This document shows, piece by piece, positions 36,062-44,910 of a stretch of 64,000 nt of DNA (position 1 is the first letter of the stretch; each line of letters starts with the position of its first letter). The translations under genes were made by a program, and so were the position numbers. The stretch comes from an uncultured bacterium (GTDB taxonomy: Bacteria; Elusimicrobiota; Elusimicrobia; Elusimicrobiales; Elusimicrobiaceae). The stretch covers positions 109,045 through 173,044 of the forward strand of contig CASEVJ010000003.1 in the NCBI GenBank assembly GCA_949291365.1, in the 5' to 3' direction. Under the pieces are notes generated by a model. The model searched no databases. It was not told the origin of the DNA and worked only from the letters and a program-made list of their open reading frames with translations.

Positions 36062-36492
36062 TTCCTGGCACCAAAAACGCGGCTTTGCGCTGTTTGAAAC
36101 GCCGGGCTGCATATATGGGCGGGTTGTTTATGTAAAAAATAGCCCCTCTTTTAAGCTGCGGGCCTACACAAATATGCCGCCGCGTAAAATTTCTGTTTTT
36201 AAGCCCTACCTCTTCAGGAAATACCTATAGATATAAAACATGCCAGGCGCTCCTGCCCCGTGCAGAAAAGCATAATGAAACACCCGGGCCTATACCCGGG
36301 ATTTTATTTTAAATCTCCGCTTTGCTCTATTGTGCCCGCACCCCCGCAGAAGAAAAGTCCGTTTTAGTAGCAAGGGCACTAGCATATGGATCAGCAGGCA
36401 GCGATTAGCTATCTATATGCTGACCGGGAAGTTTTAGCAGGCCGCTTGCATGTTTATCGGCGTATTTATCCCAGATTTAAGGAAAATGTGTA
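36062..36492. other. Gene-free interval between uvrC and pilT
   Basis: Apart from the terminator at 36281 I see no gene, repeat or RNA in this stretch. Short open frames on plus run into pilT antisense and lack ribosome sites. Confidence 0.5.
36281..36306 (+). terminator. Probable terminator downstream of uvrC
   Basis: CACCCGGG-CCTATA-CCCGGG followed by ATTTTATTTT, 220 nt past the uvrC stop, so the transcript would have a long 3' end. Confidence 0.65.
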
Positions 36493-36496
36493 CAAA

Positions 36497-36522
36497 AAAA
36501 CCGCGCCCGAAAGCGCGGTTAA
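36497..36522 (-). terminator. Terminator of pilT
   Basis: AACCGCGC-CCGAA-AGCGCGGTT; on minus it is followed by TTTTTTTGTA. 17 nt past the pilT stop. Confidence 0.85.
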
Positions 36523-36538
36523 AACGAAAAGCGAACGC

Positions 36539-37618
36539 TTATTTAAAATGCGTTTGCCCGGTTTTCTGCTGCAGGTATCCTTTCAAGCCGGAAGGATCGC
36601 TGGAGTGAAGGATGGCCTCCTGGAACGTGATTTTCTTCTGCAGATACAAGTCACCCAGGGTCTGGTTCATGGTCACCATACCCATACCGACGTTGGTCTG
36701 CATGGTGCTCATAATCTGCTCGGCTTTACCGTCGCGAATTAAGTTGCGCACAGCCGCATTGGCAATAAGCACCTCGGCCGCCATGACGCGTTTGCCGTCC
36801 GTGCTGGGCAGCAGCTGCTGGGACAGAATGGCCTCTAACACGAAAGAAAGCTGTGTACGCACCTGCGGCTGCTGGTTAGCCGGGAACACGTCAATAATAC
36901 GGTTAACGGACTGAATGGCGTCGTTGGTGTGCAAGGTGGCAAACACCAAGTGACCGGTTTCCGCCAGCGTCAAGCAGGCCTCAATGGTTTCAATATCGCG
37001 CAACTCGCCTACCAGAATGATGTCGGGGTCTTCGCGCAGGAAGTGTTTCAAAGCGGCCTGGAAGGATTTGGTATCTGCGCCCACTTCGCGCTGGTTGACG
37101 ATACTGCGTTTATGCGGATGCACGAATTCGATAGGGTCTTCCACCGTAATAATGTGGTTGCTTTCGTGCATGTTCAAATAGTTAATCATGCTAGCCAAAG
37201 ATGTAGATTTACCAGACCCGGTGGCCCCGGTGACCAGCACGAGCCCCTTATTGAGTTTCATCAAATTATACACCACCGGCGGCAAACCCAATTGTTCAAA
37301 GGTTTTAAATTCATTGGGAATGGAACGCAAAGCGGCGGCCACGCATCCTTTTTGTTTATAGACGTTTACACGAAGACGGCCCAAACTTTTCAAACCGAAA
37401 GAAAAGTCCAGTTCCAATTCATCTTCAAACTGCTGTTTCTGTTCGTCCGTCATGATAGAGTAAATCAGCGCCTGGGCCGATTCCGGTGTCAATGTTTCAA
37501 ACTGGGTGGCATACAGCTTGCCTTGAATACGCAATACCGGAGGCACGCCTACCGTCAGGTGAATATCGGAAGCATTTTTGGCTTTCATGAGTTTAAACAA
37601 ATCGTCCATGATAATCAT
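36539..37618 (-). CDS. pilT: Twitching motility ATPase PilT
   Basis: Hexameric retraction ATPase of type IV pili (359 aa). The N-terminal PAS-like domain begins DLFKLMKAKNASDIHLTVGVPP. Walker A GATGSGKSTSLASMI near residue 135, Asp box ITVEDPIEFVH, Walker B region REDPDIILVGELRD, His box GHLVFATLHTNDA and the C-terminal AIRNLIRDGK-like motif (here AVRNLIRDGKAEQ). ATG 37618 has GAGAGGG 7 nt upstream; ATG 37609 is an alternative. It is the last gene of gltX-linker protein-pilT, 18 nt after the linker protein. The extension ATPase PilB is not in the window. Confidence 0.95.
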   Translation of the reverse strand: MIIMDDLFKLMKAKNASDIHLTVGVPPVLRIQGKLYATQFETLTPESAQALIYSIMTDEQKQQFEDELELDFSFGLKSLGRLRVNVYKQKGCVAAALRSIPNEFKTFEQLGLPPVVYNLMKLNKGLVLVTGATGSGKSTSLASMINYLNMHESNHIITVEDPIEFVHPHKRSIVNQREVGADTKSFQAALKHFLREDPDIILVGELRDIETIEACLTLAETGHLVFATLHTNDAIQSVNRIIDVFPANQQPQVRTQLSFVLEAILSQQLLPSTDGKRVMAAEVLIANAAVRNLIRDGKAEQIMSTMQTNVGMGMVTMNQTLGDLYLQKKITFQEAILHSSDPSGLKGYLQQKTGQTHFK

Positions 37619-37636
37619 AAATAAACCCTCTCTACG

Positions 37637-39523
37637 TTATTTTATTTTTCCCACTAAATCCAGTGTAATATTATTTAGGGCGCCGGTCAATTTCTTTTTG
37701 GCAGTGTCTGCCTGGAAGATATAGACTATCGGCTCCTTGCGCGTCTTAGCCAGACGGTATTTGACTACATACGAATTGCGGTGCAGCGGCTCGGCGGACC
37801 AAACAGCCGCATAGCCCTCTTTGAGCTGCTTGCTGTACAAACGGTTTAGGTATTCCTCCACCGTCCCGCGGCCGTTATCCAGCGGATAATTCTGCACGAT
37901 TTCTTTGGCCAGCTCCAGCGGGTCTTGCACTGGGGCAGCCGGCCGTTGGGGCAGCGCATGTATGGCTTCCCGCGCGTCCGGCAAAGAGTCCGGCACGTCT
38001 GGCACATCTGCGGCAGTGGGGGACTCTTGCTCTTCTGCCGTTTCCTGGGAAACTGCCGGTGCCTCACTCTGCGTCCAGTTTAAATAAGCACCCAGCAACA
38101 GCACCATTACTCCCAGCCCCAAAAACACAAATTTCATCTTCCCCACCGGGCGCTGTTTGATTACGCGCGGCTCCTCTTGCATTTCTGCCGCGGAAGCATG
38201 AGACGGGGCCTTCTGCTGCGGGGGCACTTCTTTAATCGGTTCCGGAATTTCTTGGCGGAACGTATCCACTTTCAGCTTTCCTTCTAAAATCGTTTTGACT
38301 GTTTTATCATTGGGGTCGTCTTCCTGCTCCGGCACCAACATTTCCTGCACGGGAGGGGGCACCGTATCCTCTTCTTCTTGCGCCGCTTCTTCCACAAACC
38401 CCTGCCCTGCCAGTGGCAGCGACTGTGCCGCTTTCAAATCTGGCAAGGAACGTCTCAAATTTTCTTCGGTCTTTTTATCGGCCTGATCGGTGGTGTCTGC
38501 CGCGGCGGGGCCGGCAATTTCGGCGGTTTGGGCTTTAGGGGTAAACTCATCAAACGGGTCGTCTTCTATCGGATGAACCAAAGCGGGATCTGTCTTTTCA
38601 AACTGGCTTTCCAGCGCCCGCACCAAGTTCATATCGGAATTTTCTTTCGGGTCCGGAATCCCTAAAATATTGCCCAAATCCCCGCTTTTAATCGTATTAA
38701 AATATTCTTCTATCGGGCTGGCATGGGATACCGTTTGCGTTTCTATGTGCATTTCCTGCGCCGCTCCTCCCGCAGAAGAAGCAGGTTGTGCGGGCGCTTC
38801 TTTGCCTTGTTCAGCTGAAAGGTGTCCCTGTTCAGAGGCGGCGGACTTTTTCAGCTGTTCTTCCGCTTTAGACACCGCTTCACGGCCCACCCGCCGGCGT
38901 TTCATTTCTTCCGAGGCCTGCAATAAAATAGAAGAAATTTTTTGCTCCTCATCTTTCGCATTTGCTGCCGGCCGGGACGGCTTGCCGGAAATGGACGGAG
39001 CTGTATTTTTATCCTGGGCAATTTCTTTTTCCGCATCTGCAGCAGGAGCCGGCTCTTTTACTTGCGGTTGGACGGGCCGGGGTGTTTTGTGCGAGGCATT
39101 TTCCTGAGTAGATTTGGCAGAGTTCTCATCGGCAGAGAGGGCTGCTCGTTTGGAAGCGGCGGGCGCGACCGCCTCTTTTCCGGCTTGATCGGCAGCCGGT
39201 TTGGCAACTTTGTCGGTCTGATGCAAGGAAAGGTCTTTCTCTCCTACCTGGAAAGAAGACAGCTCCGTCATTACCGTATCCATCGCTTTTAAGAATTGCT
39301 CGGTCGGCACAACGGGGGCCGGTTCTTCCGCCTGAGGCCGGGGGGTTGCCTGGGCTGGGAAGCCAAATTCTTCGTAGAAATGGGCCTCTTTCCAGTATGC
39401 TTCTTCATCGCTGTACTCTTCCGGACAGACTAAACTGTGCGCGCCAAACCCCGGCCGGAGCAAAAGCTGCTTCGCCGTGAAAGGCCCCACCACATCGCCG
39501 CCGTCAAAGAGACAGTATTTCAT
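37637..39523 (-). CDS. Large linker protein with N-terminal GYF-like domain and one membrane helix
   Basis: A 628-aa protein of unknown function. Residues 1-55 (YCLFDGGDVVGPFTAKQLLL, then FGAHSLVCPEEYSDEEAYWKE) resemble the GYF_2-type fold in which aromatic and Gly-Pro-Phe residues form a small beta sheet. Residues about 60-470 are low-complexity, rich in Ala, Pro, Glu, Lys and Gln. One membrane helix, KFVFLGLGVMVLLLGAYLNW, is near residue 480, and about 130 residues follow, ending in a folded piece (RNSYVVKYRLAKTRKEPIVYIFQADTAKK cut short). A cytoplasmic sensor tethered to a periplasmic domain is likely. It lies between gltX and pilT and may be pilus-linked, but that is inference. Confidence 0.65.
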   Translation of the reverse strand: MKYCLFDGGDVVGPFTAKQLLLRPGFGAHSLVCPEEYSDEEAYWKEAHFYEEFGFPAQATPRPQAEEPAPVVPTEQFLKAMDTVMTELSSFQVGEKDLSLHQTDKVAKPAADQAGKEAVAPAASKRAALSADENSAKSTQENASHKTPRPVQPQVKEPAPAADAEKEIAQDKNTAPSISGKPSRPAANAKDEEQKISSILLQASEEMKRRRVGREAVSKAEEQLKKSAASEQGHLSAEQGKEAPAQPASSAGGAAQEMHIETQTVSHASPIEEYFNTIKSGDLGNILGIPDPKENSDMNLVRALESQFEKTDPALVHPIEDDPFDEFTPKAQTAEIAGPAAADTTDQADKKTEENLRRSLPDLKAAQSLPLAGQGFVEEAAQEEEDTVPPPVQEMLVPEQEDDPNDKTVKTILEGKLKVDTFRQEIPEPIKEVPPQQKAPSHASAAEMQEEPRVIKQRPVGKMKFVFLGLGVMVLLLGAYLNWTQSEAPAVSQETAEEQESPTAADVPDVPDSLPDAREAIHALPQRPAAPVQDPLELAKEIVQNYPLDNGRGTVEEYLNRLYSKQLKEGYAAVWSAEPLHRNSYVVKYRLAKTRKEPIVYIFQADTAKKKLTGALNNITLDLVGKIK

Positions 39524-39529
39524 CGTATG

Positions 39530-40993
39530 TTATTTACAGTATTGCAAGGCATTTTGCAAACGCCGCACCACCGTGTCTTTCCCCATATATTCCAGCATTT
39601 TAAATAAAGTCGGCCCATGGGTACGCCCCGAAACGGCAACGCGCACCGGGTGAAACACCTGCCCGGCTTTATATCCGTTTATCTTGGCAAAACTGCGCGC
39701 GGCGGCTTCCAGCGGGCCTTCGGTAAAGTCGGCCAATTCGCCGTATGTCTTTATCATGCCTTCTAGCACGGATTTGGCTTCCGGTTTGGCAAACACTTTA
39801 TCCAGCGCTTCCTGCTCAAACACCGGCTCTTCAAAGAAGAAACGGATTAAATCCGGTATTTCCGTGAGCAGTTTGTATTTTTCCTGCTCCAGCCCCACAA
39901 TGCCTTCCAGCTGGGCGCGGGACACTTTGCTAACATCTATACCGGCTTTTTCAATAAATGGAAGGGCATAGTCTGTCAATTGGGCAATAGGCGTCTGGCG
40001 GATATATTCGCCGTTCATCCAGTTCAGTTTCTCCGGATCCATAACCGCCGGACTGGGCTGACAGCCGGAAATATCAAATTTTTCTTCCAGCTCGCCCGGG
40101 GCGAAAATCTGCTGGGAGTCTGAAGTGGCCCACCCCAAAAGTGCCAAATAGTTTTTCAACGCTTCGGGCAAATAGCCCATATTTCTAAACTCTACTACGT
40201 TGGTGGCGCCATGACGTTTGGAAAGTTTCTTGCCGTCGGGGCCGTGAATCATGGATAGGTGGGCAAACACTGGCTCTTTCCAGCCCAACGCGCGGTAAAT
40301 CTGTATCTGGGCGGGGGTATTGGAAATATGGTCATCACCGCGGATAACATGCGTCATGCGCATTAAATGGTCGTCCACTACCACGGCAAAGTTATAGGTC
40401 GGGTATCCGCTGGTTTTCTGAATCACCAGGTCATATAAATCTTTGCTGGCGAATTTAACGTGCCCGCGGATCATATCGTCCCATTCCACGTCCCCTTCTT
40501 CGGGCATGCGGAAGCGGATGACGTATTTGCGGCCCTGCGCTTCCAGCTCTTGTTGCTGCTGCGGGGTCAGGTCGCGGCATTTGCCGCTGTATTTGGGCGG
40601 GCGGTGCTCTGCCAGGCATTTTTGGCGGTTGGCTTCCAGCTCTTCTTCCGTGCAATAGCATTTATACGCTTTGCCTTGGGCAATCAGCTGGTCAATATAT
40701 TTTTTATAAATCCCCTGGTCAGCGCGCATGGCCTGGTAATACGGAGCGTCGGGGCCTTTGTCGGTACCGTCGGGCATAGGGCCTTCGTCCCAAGTCAGTT
40801 TCATCCATTGCATGCCTTCAAAAATAGCGTCCGTGGAGGCCTGGGTGCTGCGTTCCTCGTCGGTATCTTCTATACGAAGCAGAAAGGTGCCTTTGTTCTT
40901 TTTGGCAAAAAGATAATTAAAAAGCGCGGTGCGTACGCCCCCGATATGTAGAAATCCCGTAGGAGACGGGGCGAATCTGACTCTGACTGTCAT
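39530..40993 (-). CDS. gltX: Glutamyl-tRNA synthetase
   Basis: GluRS (487 aa) charges tRNA-Glu. Class I motifs are FAPSPTGFLHIGGVRTALF at residues 7-25 (HIGG form) and DGKKLSKRHGATNV near residue 255. RIEDTDEERST and the HVIRGDDHISNTPAQI motif are present, and the helical anticodon-binding domain fills residues 330-487. The upstream region has TATAAT (complement of 41036-41041) and an AGAGGATA ribosome site. It heads a three-gene minus operon with the linker protein and pilT. Whether it also charges tRNA-Gln cannot be told. Confidence 0.96.
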   Translation of the reverse strand: MTVRVRFAPSPTGFLHIGGVRTALFNYLFAKKNKGTFLLRIEDTDEERSTQASTDAIFEGMQWMKLTWDEGPMPDGTDKGPDAPYYQAMRADQGIYKKYIDQLIAQGKAYKCYCTEEELEANRQKCLAEHRPPKYSGKCRDLTPQQQQELEAQGRKYVIRFRMPEEGDVEWDDMIRGHVKFASKDLYDLVIQKTSGYPTYNFAVVVDDHLMRMTHVIRGDDHISNTPAQIQIYRALGWKEPVFAHLSMIHGPDGKKLSKRHGATNVVEFRNMGYLPEALKNYLALLGWATSDSQQIFAPGELEEKFDISGCQPSPAVMDPEKLNWMNGEYIRQTPIAQLTDYALPFIEKAGIDVSKVSRAQLEGIVGLEQEKYKLLTEIPDLIRFFFEEPVFEQEALDKVFAKPEAKSVLEGMIKTYGELADFTEGPLEAAARSFAKINGYKAGQVFHPVRVAVSGRTHGPTLFKMLEYMGKDTVVRRLQNALQYCK

Positions 40994-41066
40994 GGTAAAA
41001 TATCCTCTGTGTAAATAGTATAAACGTATAGATATATTATACTTATTATGCGAAATTTTTTAAAAT

Positions 41067-42209
41067 ATGAGAGAGGACATTTTTGCGCGGTGCCGCACAG
41101 ACGCCGCGGTGGGGATTGTTGGTATGAGTTTTTTTGTTTTTGCCAGTCTGATTCTGCTCTGCATGCAGGCGGTCATTGGTTTGTGGATTTATTTTCTTTT
41201 TCCGGCAGCAGGGTGGAAAGTGCCCGCCGTACTGCTTCCCATAGTGTTTACTGCCGCCATGCGGCTAGCTATGAATTACACGCGCACGCATTACGGTACG
41301 CTGGAAAACATACTTTATTTTGTCTCATACGGGTATGCCGGGTTGGTGTTTTTGCTGTTTTTCATCGTATTGGCCTTTGCCTTGCTGCAAGCTATTTGTG
41401 CATTGCTGCACCTGCCAGCCAAACACATTCTGGGCCCGGTCAGCTTGGACTGTATGGCGCTGACGGCTATTTTGTCTATTTACGGGGCCTGTACCCAACC
41501 CCGCATAAAACACATTGACGTACATATCCCCGGAGCCCCGGAAATGACAGCCGTGCTTATTTCAGACACGCATTTGGGTATGGGCGTTTCCCTAAAACGC
41601 TGGGAAAAAGCCCTCTCCTGCATTCAGGAGCAAAACCCAGACACCCTTTGGATACTGGGTGATATATTTGAGTACGGCGCCAACCGCTCCGCTTATGCCC
41701 AGGCGCTTGCCAACGTGCAAACCAAATATGGCTCTTTTGGGGTGCTGGGCAATCATGAATATTACACCGGATATGAAAATTCGCTGGAGTTTTACCGTCA
41801 GGCCGGCATAGAAACCCTGCAAAACCAAATCCATACGCTGCCCAACGGGCTGCAGCTTATTGGCTTAAACGATATCCGCACCGCACGCGTGAGCGCGCAG
41901 CAGCTTGACGACTTGCTTGCCCAAACCAACCCGGCCCGGACGCGGGTCATTTTAAGCCACCAGCCCCTTCTGACTTTGGTGGCGGCCCAGCATCGGGTGC
42001 CGCTTATGGTCAGCGGGCACACGCACAATGGGCAGATTTTTCCGTTCAATTTTTTTGTTAGAATGACTTATCCGTATGTATACGGACTGTATCAAACGGG
42101 CCCGCAGTCCCATATTTATGTAACTTCCGGTATGTTTTACTGGGGCGTGCCGCTTCGCTTTTTCGCCCCGGCGGAAATCCCGATACTGCATATAAAAGGA
42201 CATGCTTAA
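41067..42209 (+). CDS. Membrane-anchored metallophosphoesterase (YkuE/YaeI-like)
   Basis: Calcineurin-type phosphoesterase (380 aa) with an N-terminal membrane part. Four hydrophobic segments fill residues 15-145. The catalytic domain shows all metal motifs: SDTHLG, GDIFEYG, GNHEYY, SHQP and GHTHNGQ. Relatives such as YkuE act at the envelope on lipid-linked or UDP-linked phosphates, for example UDP-diacylglucosamine. The start is uncertain: a TAAAAT touches ATG 41067 directly, and ATG 41124 with GGTGGGG upstream keeps all membrane helices. It overlaps the following GH3 gene by 8 nt, so the two form an operon. Confidence 0.82.
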   Translation: MREDIFARCRTDAAVGIVGMSFFVFASLILLCMQAVIGLWIYFLFPAAGWKVPAVLLPIVFTAAMRLAMNYTRTHYGTLENILYFVSYGYAGLVFLLFFIVLAFALLQAICALLHLPAKHILGPVSLDCMALTAILSIYGACTQPRIKHIDVHIPGAPEMTAVLISDTHLGMGVSLKRWEKALSCIQEQNPDTLWILGDIFEYGANRSAYAQALANVQTKYGSFGVLGNHEYYTGYENSLEFYRQAGIETLQNQIHTLPNGLQLIGLNDIRTARVSAQQLDDLLAQTNPARTRVILSHQPLLTLVAAQHRVPLMVSGHTHNGQIFPFNFFVRMTYPYVYGLYQTGPQSHIYVTSGMFYWGVPLRFFAPAEIPILHIKGHA

Positions 42210-43848
42210 AAGACTACTGTGTATAGCTGCCTGTTGGCTGGCCGTCCTGCCGGCGGCGGCTCAAGTGGAGTTTGACGATTTATCCCTAGAAGAAAAACTG
42301 GGGCAAACGCTGGTCGTGTTTGCCGATGTGGATAGCGCCGACATTTTCCGCCCCGTCATAGAGAGCGGCAAAGTCGGAGGTGTGCTTATCCAGTGGGGCA
42401 ACTATTCGCTGGAGCAGACCAAAGAATTAGTGGACAAAATGCAGGGCTGGGCCCAAAAAAGCCCGCACAAAATCCCCTTACTTATCGCCATTGACTATGA
42501 AGGCGGCACCGTATACACCCCTATCACGCTGGGGTTTGACTATCTGCCGACAAATATGATGCTGGCCGCCGCCAATGATGAAAACGGAGCCGCTTCCATT
42601 GCCTATTTGGCCGGGCTGGAATTGCGCCGCGCCGGCATACATGTCAACTTTTCCCCGGTGTTGGACGTAAACAGCAATCCGCATAACCCCATTATTGGGG
42701 TGCGTTCTTTCGGCTCCGACCCGGAAAATGTGACCAAGATGGGGCTCTCGCTGATGAACGGGTTTAAAGCCGCCGGCATTATCAGCGTGGTCAAACACTT
42801 TCCGGGCCATGGGGATACCTCGGTAGATTCCCACTATCAGGTGCCCGTGGTTAAGGTATCAGACAAAGAATTGCGTCAAGTGCATATTGCCCCGTTTGCC
42901 CAAGCTGTACAGCACGGTGTACAGGGCGTGATGACCAGCCACATACTCTACCCGGCGCTGGACAACAAAAACATAGCCACTTTTTCCAAACCTATTTTGC
43001 AGGATTTGCTGCGCACGCAGCTAGGATTTAACGGACTGATAGTGACCGACAGTTTGGACATGAAAGCCGCCACCCGCTTCTGCACGATTGCCGACTGTGC
43101 CGTGCGCTCTTTGGCGGCAGGGGTGGATTGGGTGCTGCTGGGCCGCTATATTAAACCACAGACCACTTTCAACCGTATCTATAAACAAGTGGCCAACAGT
43201 TCCCTGGGCCGCGCCCGGGTGGAAGAAGCGGGACGCAAAATTTTTAACTTAAAAAAAGAATTGGGTCTGCTTGACGGCCCCCGGCCCGAGCCGGCCCCTA
43301 TAGACAAGGCCTACCGCGCTGAACTGGAAAAAATAAGCGACCAGGCCGTTACCCTCGTGCGCGACCGGGCCAATTTGCTCCCGTTCAATCCCCAAGTCCA
43401 GCGCGGCAAAAGCCCCACCGTATGCGCGGTGTTTTTTGCCCCGTCGCGCTTTGCCGACCAGCTGATGAGTTTCTCCCGTCCGTTTTTGGAAAAGGGATGG
43501 CAGGTGCGCAGTTATAATGCCGCTATGACGCCCCGCTCCATAGACGCACGCCGCGCGCGGGAATGCGCAGACGGAGCCGACCTGTTGGTCGTAACCAGCT
43601 TGCAATGGGCTGACAAAACCAATATCAACCAAAAAAACACCATTAATGCGTTGTTTGAAGAATACCCACGCAATGTATTCATCTCCACCATGAGCCCCTA
43701 CGATATCCCCAGCTATCCGCAAGCGGGCACCGTGTTAGCCACCTATGGGCTGAACAAATACGTCCTGCAGACAGCGGCTGACATCATTTTGGGCAATATT
43801 TCCCCACAGGGGAAACTGCCGGTAGAACTGCCGGCGGAAGAAGAATAA
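42202..43848 (+). CDS. Secreted glycoside hydrolase family 3 (NagZ-like beta-N-acetylhexosaminidase)
   Basis: A 548-aa exported enzyme. Signal peptide MLKRLLCIAACWLAVLPAAA, then the GH3 barrel with LIAIDYEGG, FSPVLDVNSNP, KHFPGHGDTSVDSH (the His-Asp dyad loop that marks the NagZ branch) and VTDSLDM, whose Asp is the nucleophile. A second domain of about 180 residues follows, as in two-domain GH3 enzymes of the envelope. Probable substrate is N-acetylglucosamine in cell-wall fragments or diet glycans. Cytoplasmic NagZ is one-domain and lacks a signal, so this is an exported relative. Co-transcribed with the phosphoesterase. Confidence 0.85.
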   Translation: MLKRLLCIAACWLAVLPAAAQVEFDDLSLEEKLGQTLVVFADVDSADIFRPVIESGKVGGVLIQWGNYSLEQTKELVDKMQGWAQKSPHKIPLLIAIDYEGGTVYTPITLGFDYLPTNMMLAAANDENGAASIAYLAGLELRRAGIHVNFSPVLDVNSNPHNPIIGVRSFGSDPENVTKMGLSLMNGFKAAGIISVVKHFPGHGDTSVDSHYQVPVVKVSDKELRQVHIAPFAQAVQHGVQGVMTSHILYPALDNKNIATFSKPILQDLLRTQLGFNGLIVTDSLDMKAATRFCTIADCAVRSLAAGVDWVLLGRYIKPQTTFNRIYKQVANSSLGRARVEEAGRKIFNLKKELGLLDGPRPEPAPIDKAYRAELEKISDQAVTLVRDRANLLPFNPQVQRGKSPTVCAVFFAPSRFADQLMSFSRPFLEKGWQVRSYNAAMTPRSIDARRARECADGADLLVVTSLQWADKTNINQKNTINALFEEYPRNVFISTMSPYDIPSYPQAGTVLATYGLNKYVLQTAADIILGNISPQGKLPVELPAEEE

Positions 43849-43991
43849 ACCGCCTCTGCGCCCTTGCCCAAAGCAGAACAGATGTCTTTTCTTTCCAGAT
43901 GAAACAAAACCGGCCAAACCTCTGCGGCGGACAAACAATTTACTGTCGCAGAAATATCCCCGGCTGCACCGGCGGGCATAAACCGCATTAA

Positions 43992-44014
43992 AAAACCCCG
44001 GCAAAGCCGGGGTT
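43992..44014. terminator. Bidirectional terminator between GH3 and dedA
   Basis: AAACCCCGGC-AAA-GCCGGGGTTT between convergent genes, A-run on the left and T-run on the right. Confidence 0.85.
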
Positions 44015-44024
44015 TCGGGTGCAA

Positions 44025-44678
44025 TCAGTTTTTGCGGCCCTTTCGCCGCTCGGCCCACACCTCATACACAGCCGGCAGTACCGAGATAACAATAATAGCC
44101 ACTATCACATAGTGGAAATGATTTTGCACCAGCGGCAAATCCGCAAACCAATAGCCGCCCATACAAAAAAGCAGCACCCACACCGCCGCACCGATAATGT
44201 TATAAGAAATAAAATGCCAATACGTCATCTTGCCAATGCCCGCCACAAACGGCGCAAAAGTGCGGATAATGGGGATAAAACGGGCCAGAATGATTGTTTT
44301 CCCCCCGTATTTTTCATAAAATGCATGGGCTTTATGCAGGTGGTCTTGGTTTAGCAGCCAGCTGTCTTTGCGGTTAAACACTTTGGGGCCCAGCCATTTG
44401 CCTATTTCGTAGTTGGCACTGTCTCCCAATACAGCGGCGGCAAAAATGACCGGAATTAACACCCACAGATCAATAGGGCTGCCGGGCCGGGAAGCCAGCG
44501 CCCCGGCGGCAAAAAGCAAAGAGTCCCCCGGCAGAAAAGGGGTTACCACCAGCCCCGTTTCGCAGAACACCACCACAAACAGCACCACATACAGCCATGG
44601 CCCAAGCGTGCCCGCCCAGGCGTTTAAATGTACATCCAAATGAAGGAAAATATCCCATACTTGCGCTAATAGTTCCAT
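44025..44678 (-). CDS. DedA-family membrane protein
   Basis: A 217-residue inner-membrane protein. Family features: FCETGLVVTPFLPGDSLLFA, GDSANYEIGKWLG, KYGGKTIILARFIPIIRTFAPFVAG with the conserved Arg residues, and WVLLFCMGGYWFA. DedA proteins support membrane-potential homeostasis and act as lipid (undecaprenyl phosphate or phospholipid) transporters. A TAAAAT 6 nt before the ATG implies a leaderless mRNA; a micro-ORF with a strong ribosome site ends just upstream. Confidence 0.92.
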   Translation of the reverse strand: MELLAQVWDIFLHLDVHLNAWAGTLGPWLYVVLFVVVFCETGLVVTPFLPGDSLLFAAGALASRPGSPIDLWVLIPVIFAAAVLGDSANYEIGKWLGPKVFNRKDSWLLNQDHLHKAHAFYEKYGGKTIILARFIPIIRTFAPFVAGIGKMTYWHFISYNIIGAAVWVLLFCMGGYWFADLPLVQNHFHYVIVAIIVISVLPAVYEVWAERRKGRKN

Positions 44679-44693
44679 AAATATATTTTACCA
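44676..44693 (-). promoter_or_regulatory. Extended -10 promoter of dedA, predicted leaderless start
   Basis: TGG-TAAAAT on minus (hexamer complement of 44685-44690), 6 nt before ATG 44678. A TTGGGG 18 nt upstream could be the -35. Confidence 0.55.
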
Positions 44694-44768
44694 AAACAGC
44701 CGCTTATCCCCCAAGACTTCAGCACGCACGCAATATGTTTGCTGCCGTCTTAAATTCCTGATGCTCAT
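44688..44768 (-). CDS. 26-residue micro-ORF upstream of dedA (tentative)
   Basis: The frame MSIRNLRRQQTYCVRAEV... ends with TAA inside the dedA -10 box. Its ATG at 44768 is preceded directly by GGAGGAGGAGA, a far stronger ribosome site than most genes here have. The peptide is basic and without a known family. It could be a leader peptide or an upstream regulatory ORF for dedA, or chance. Confidence 0.3.
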   Translation of the reverse strand: MSIRNLRRQQTYCVRAEVLGDKRLFW

Positions 44769-44867
44769 TCTCCTCCTCCGTTTGCCCAAAAACCGCGTGC
44801 CTTGCCGAAACAGCCCGCTTATTCTCTCCCTAGCCGTCCAGGCGTTTTGCTCCCCAAACAGCGCATA

Positions 44868-44895
44868 AAAAACCGCGCCTTTCAGCGCGGTTTTT
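44868..44895 (-). terminator. Terminator of the yajQ-TPR operon
   Basis: AAAAACCGCGC-CTTTCA-GCGCGGTTTTT, 16 nt past the TPR-protein stop; on minus it ends in TTTTT. Confidence 0.85.
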
Positions 44896-44910
44896 ATGGA
44901 AAGAGGACAG

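Noticed and set aside
36386..36742. 118-codon plus frame overlapping the pilT end
   Set aside because: Two thirds of it are antisense to pilT; no ribosome site or domain.
44697..44867. 88-codon minus frame upstream of dedA starting at 44954
   Set aside because: Its first two thirds cross the TPR-gene terminator and lack coding character; only the last 26 codons have a ribosome site and are listed separately.
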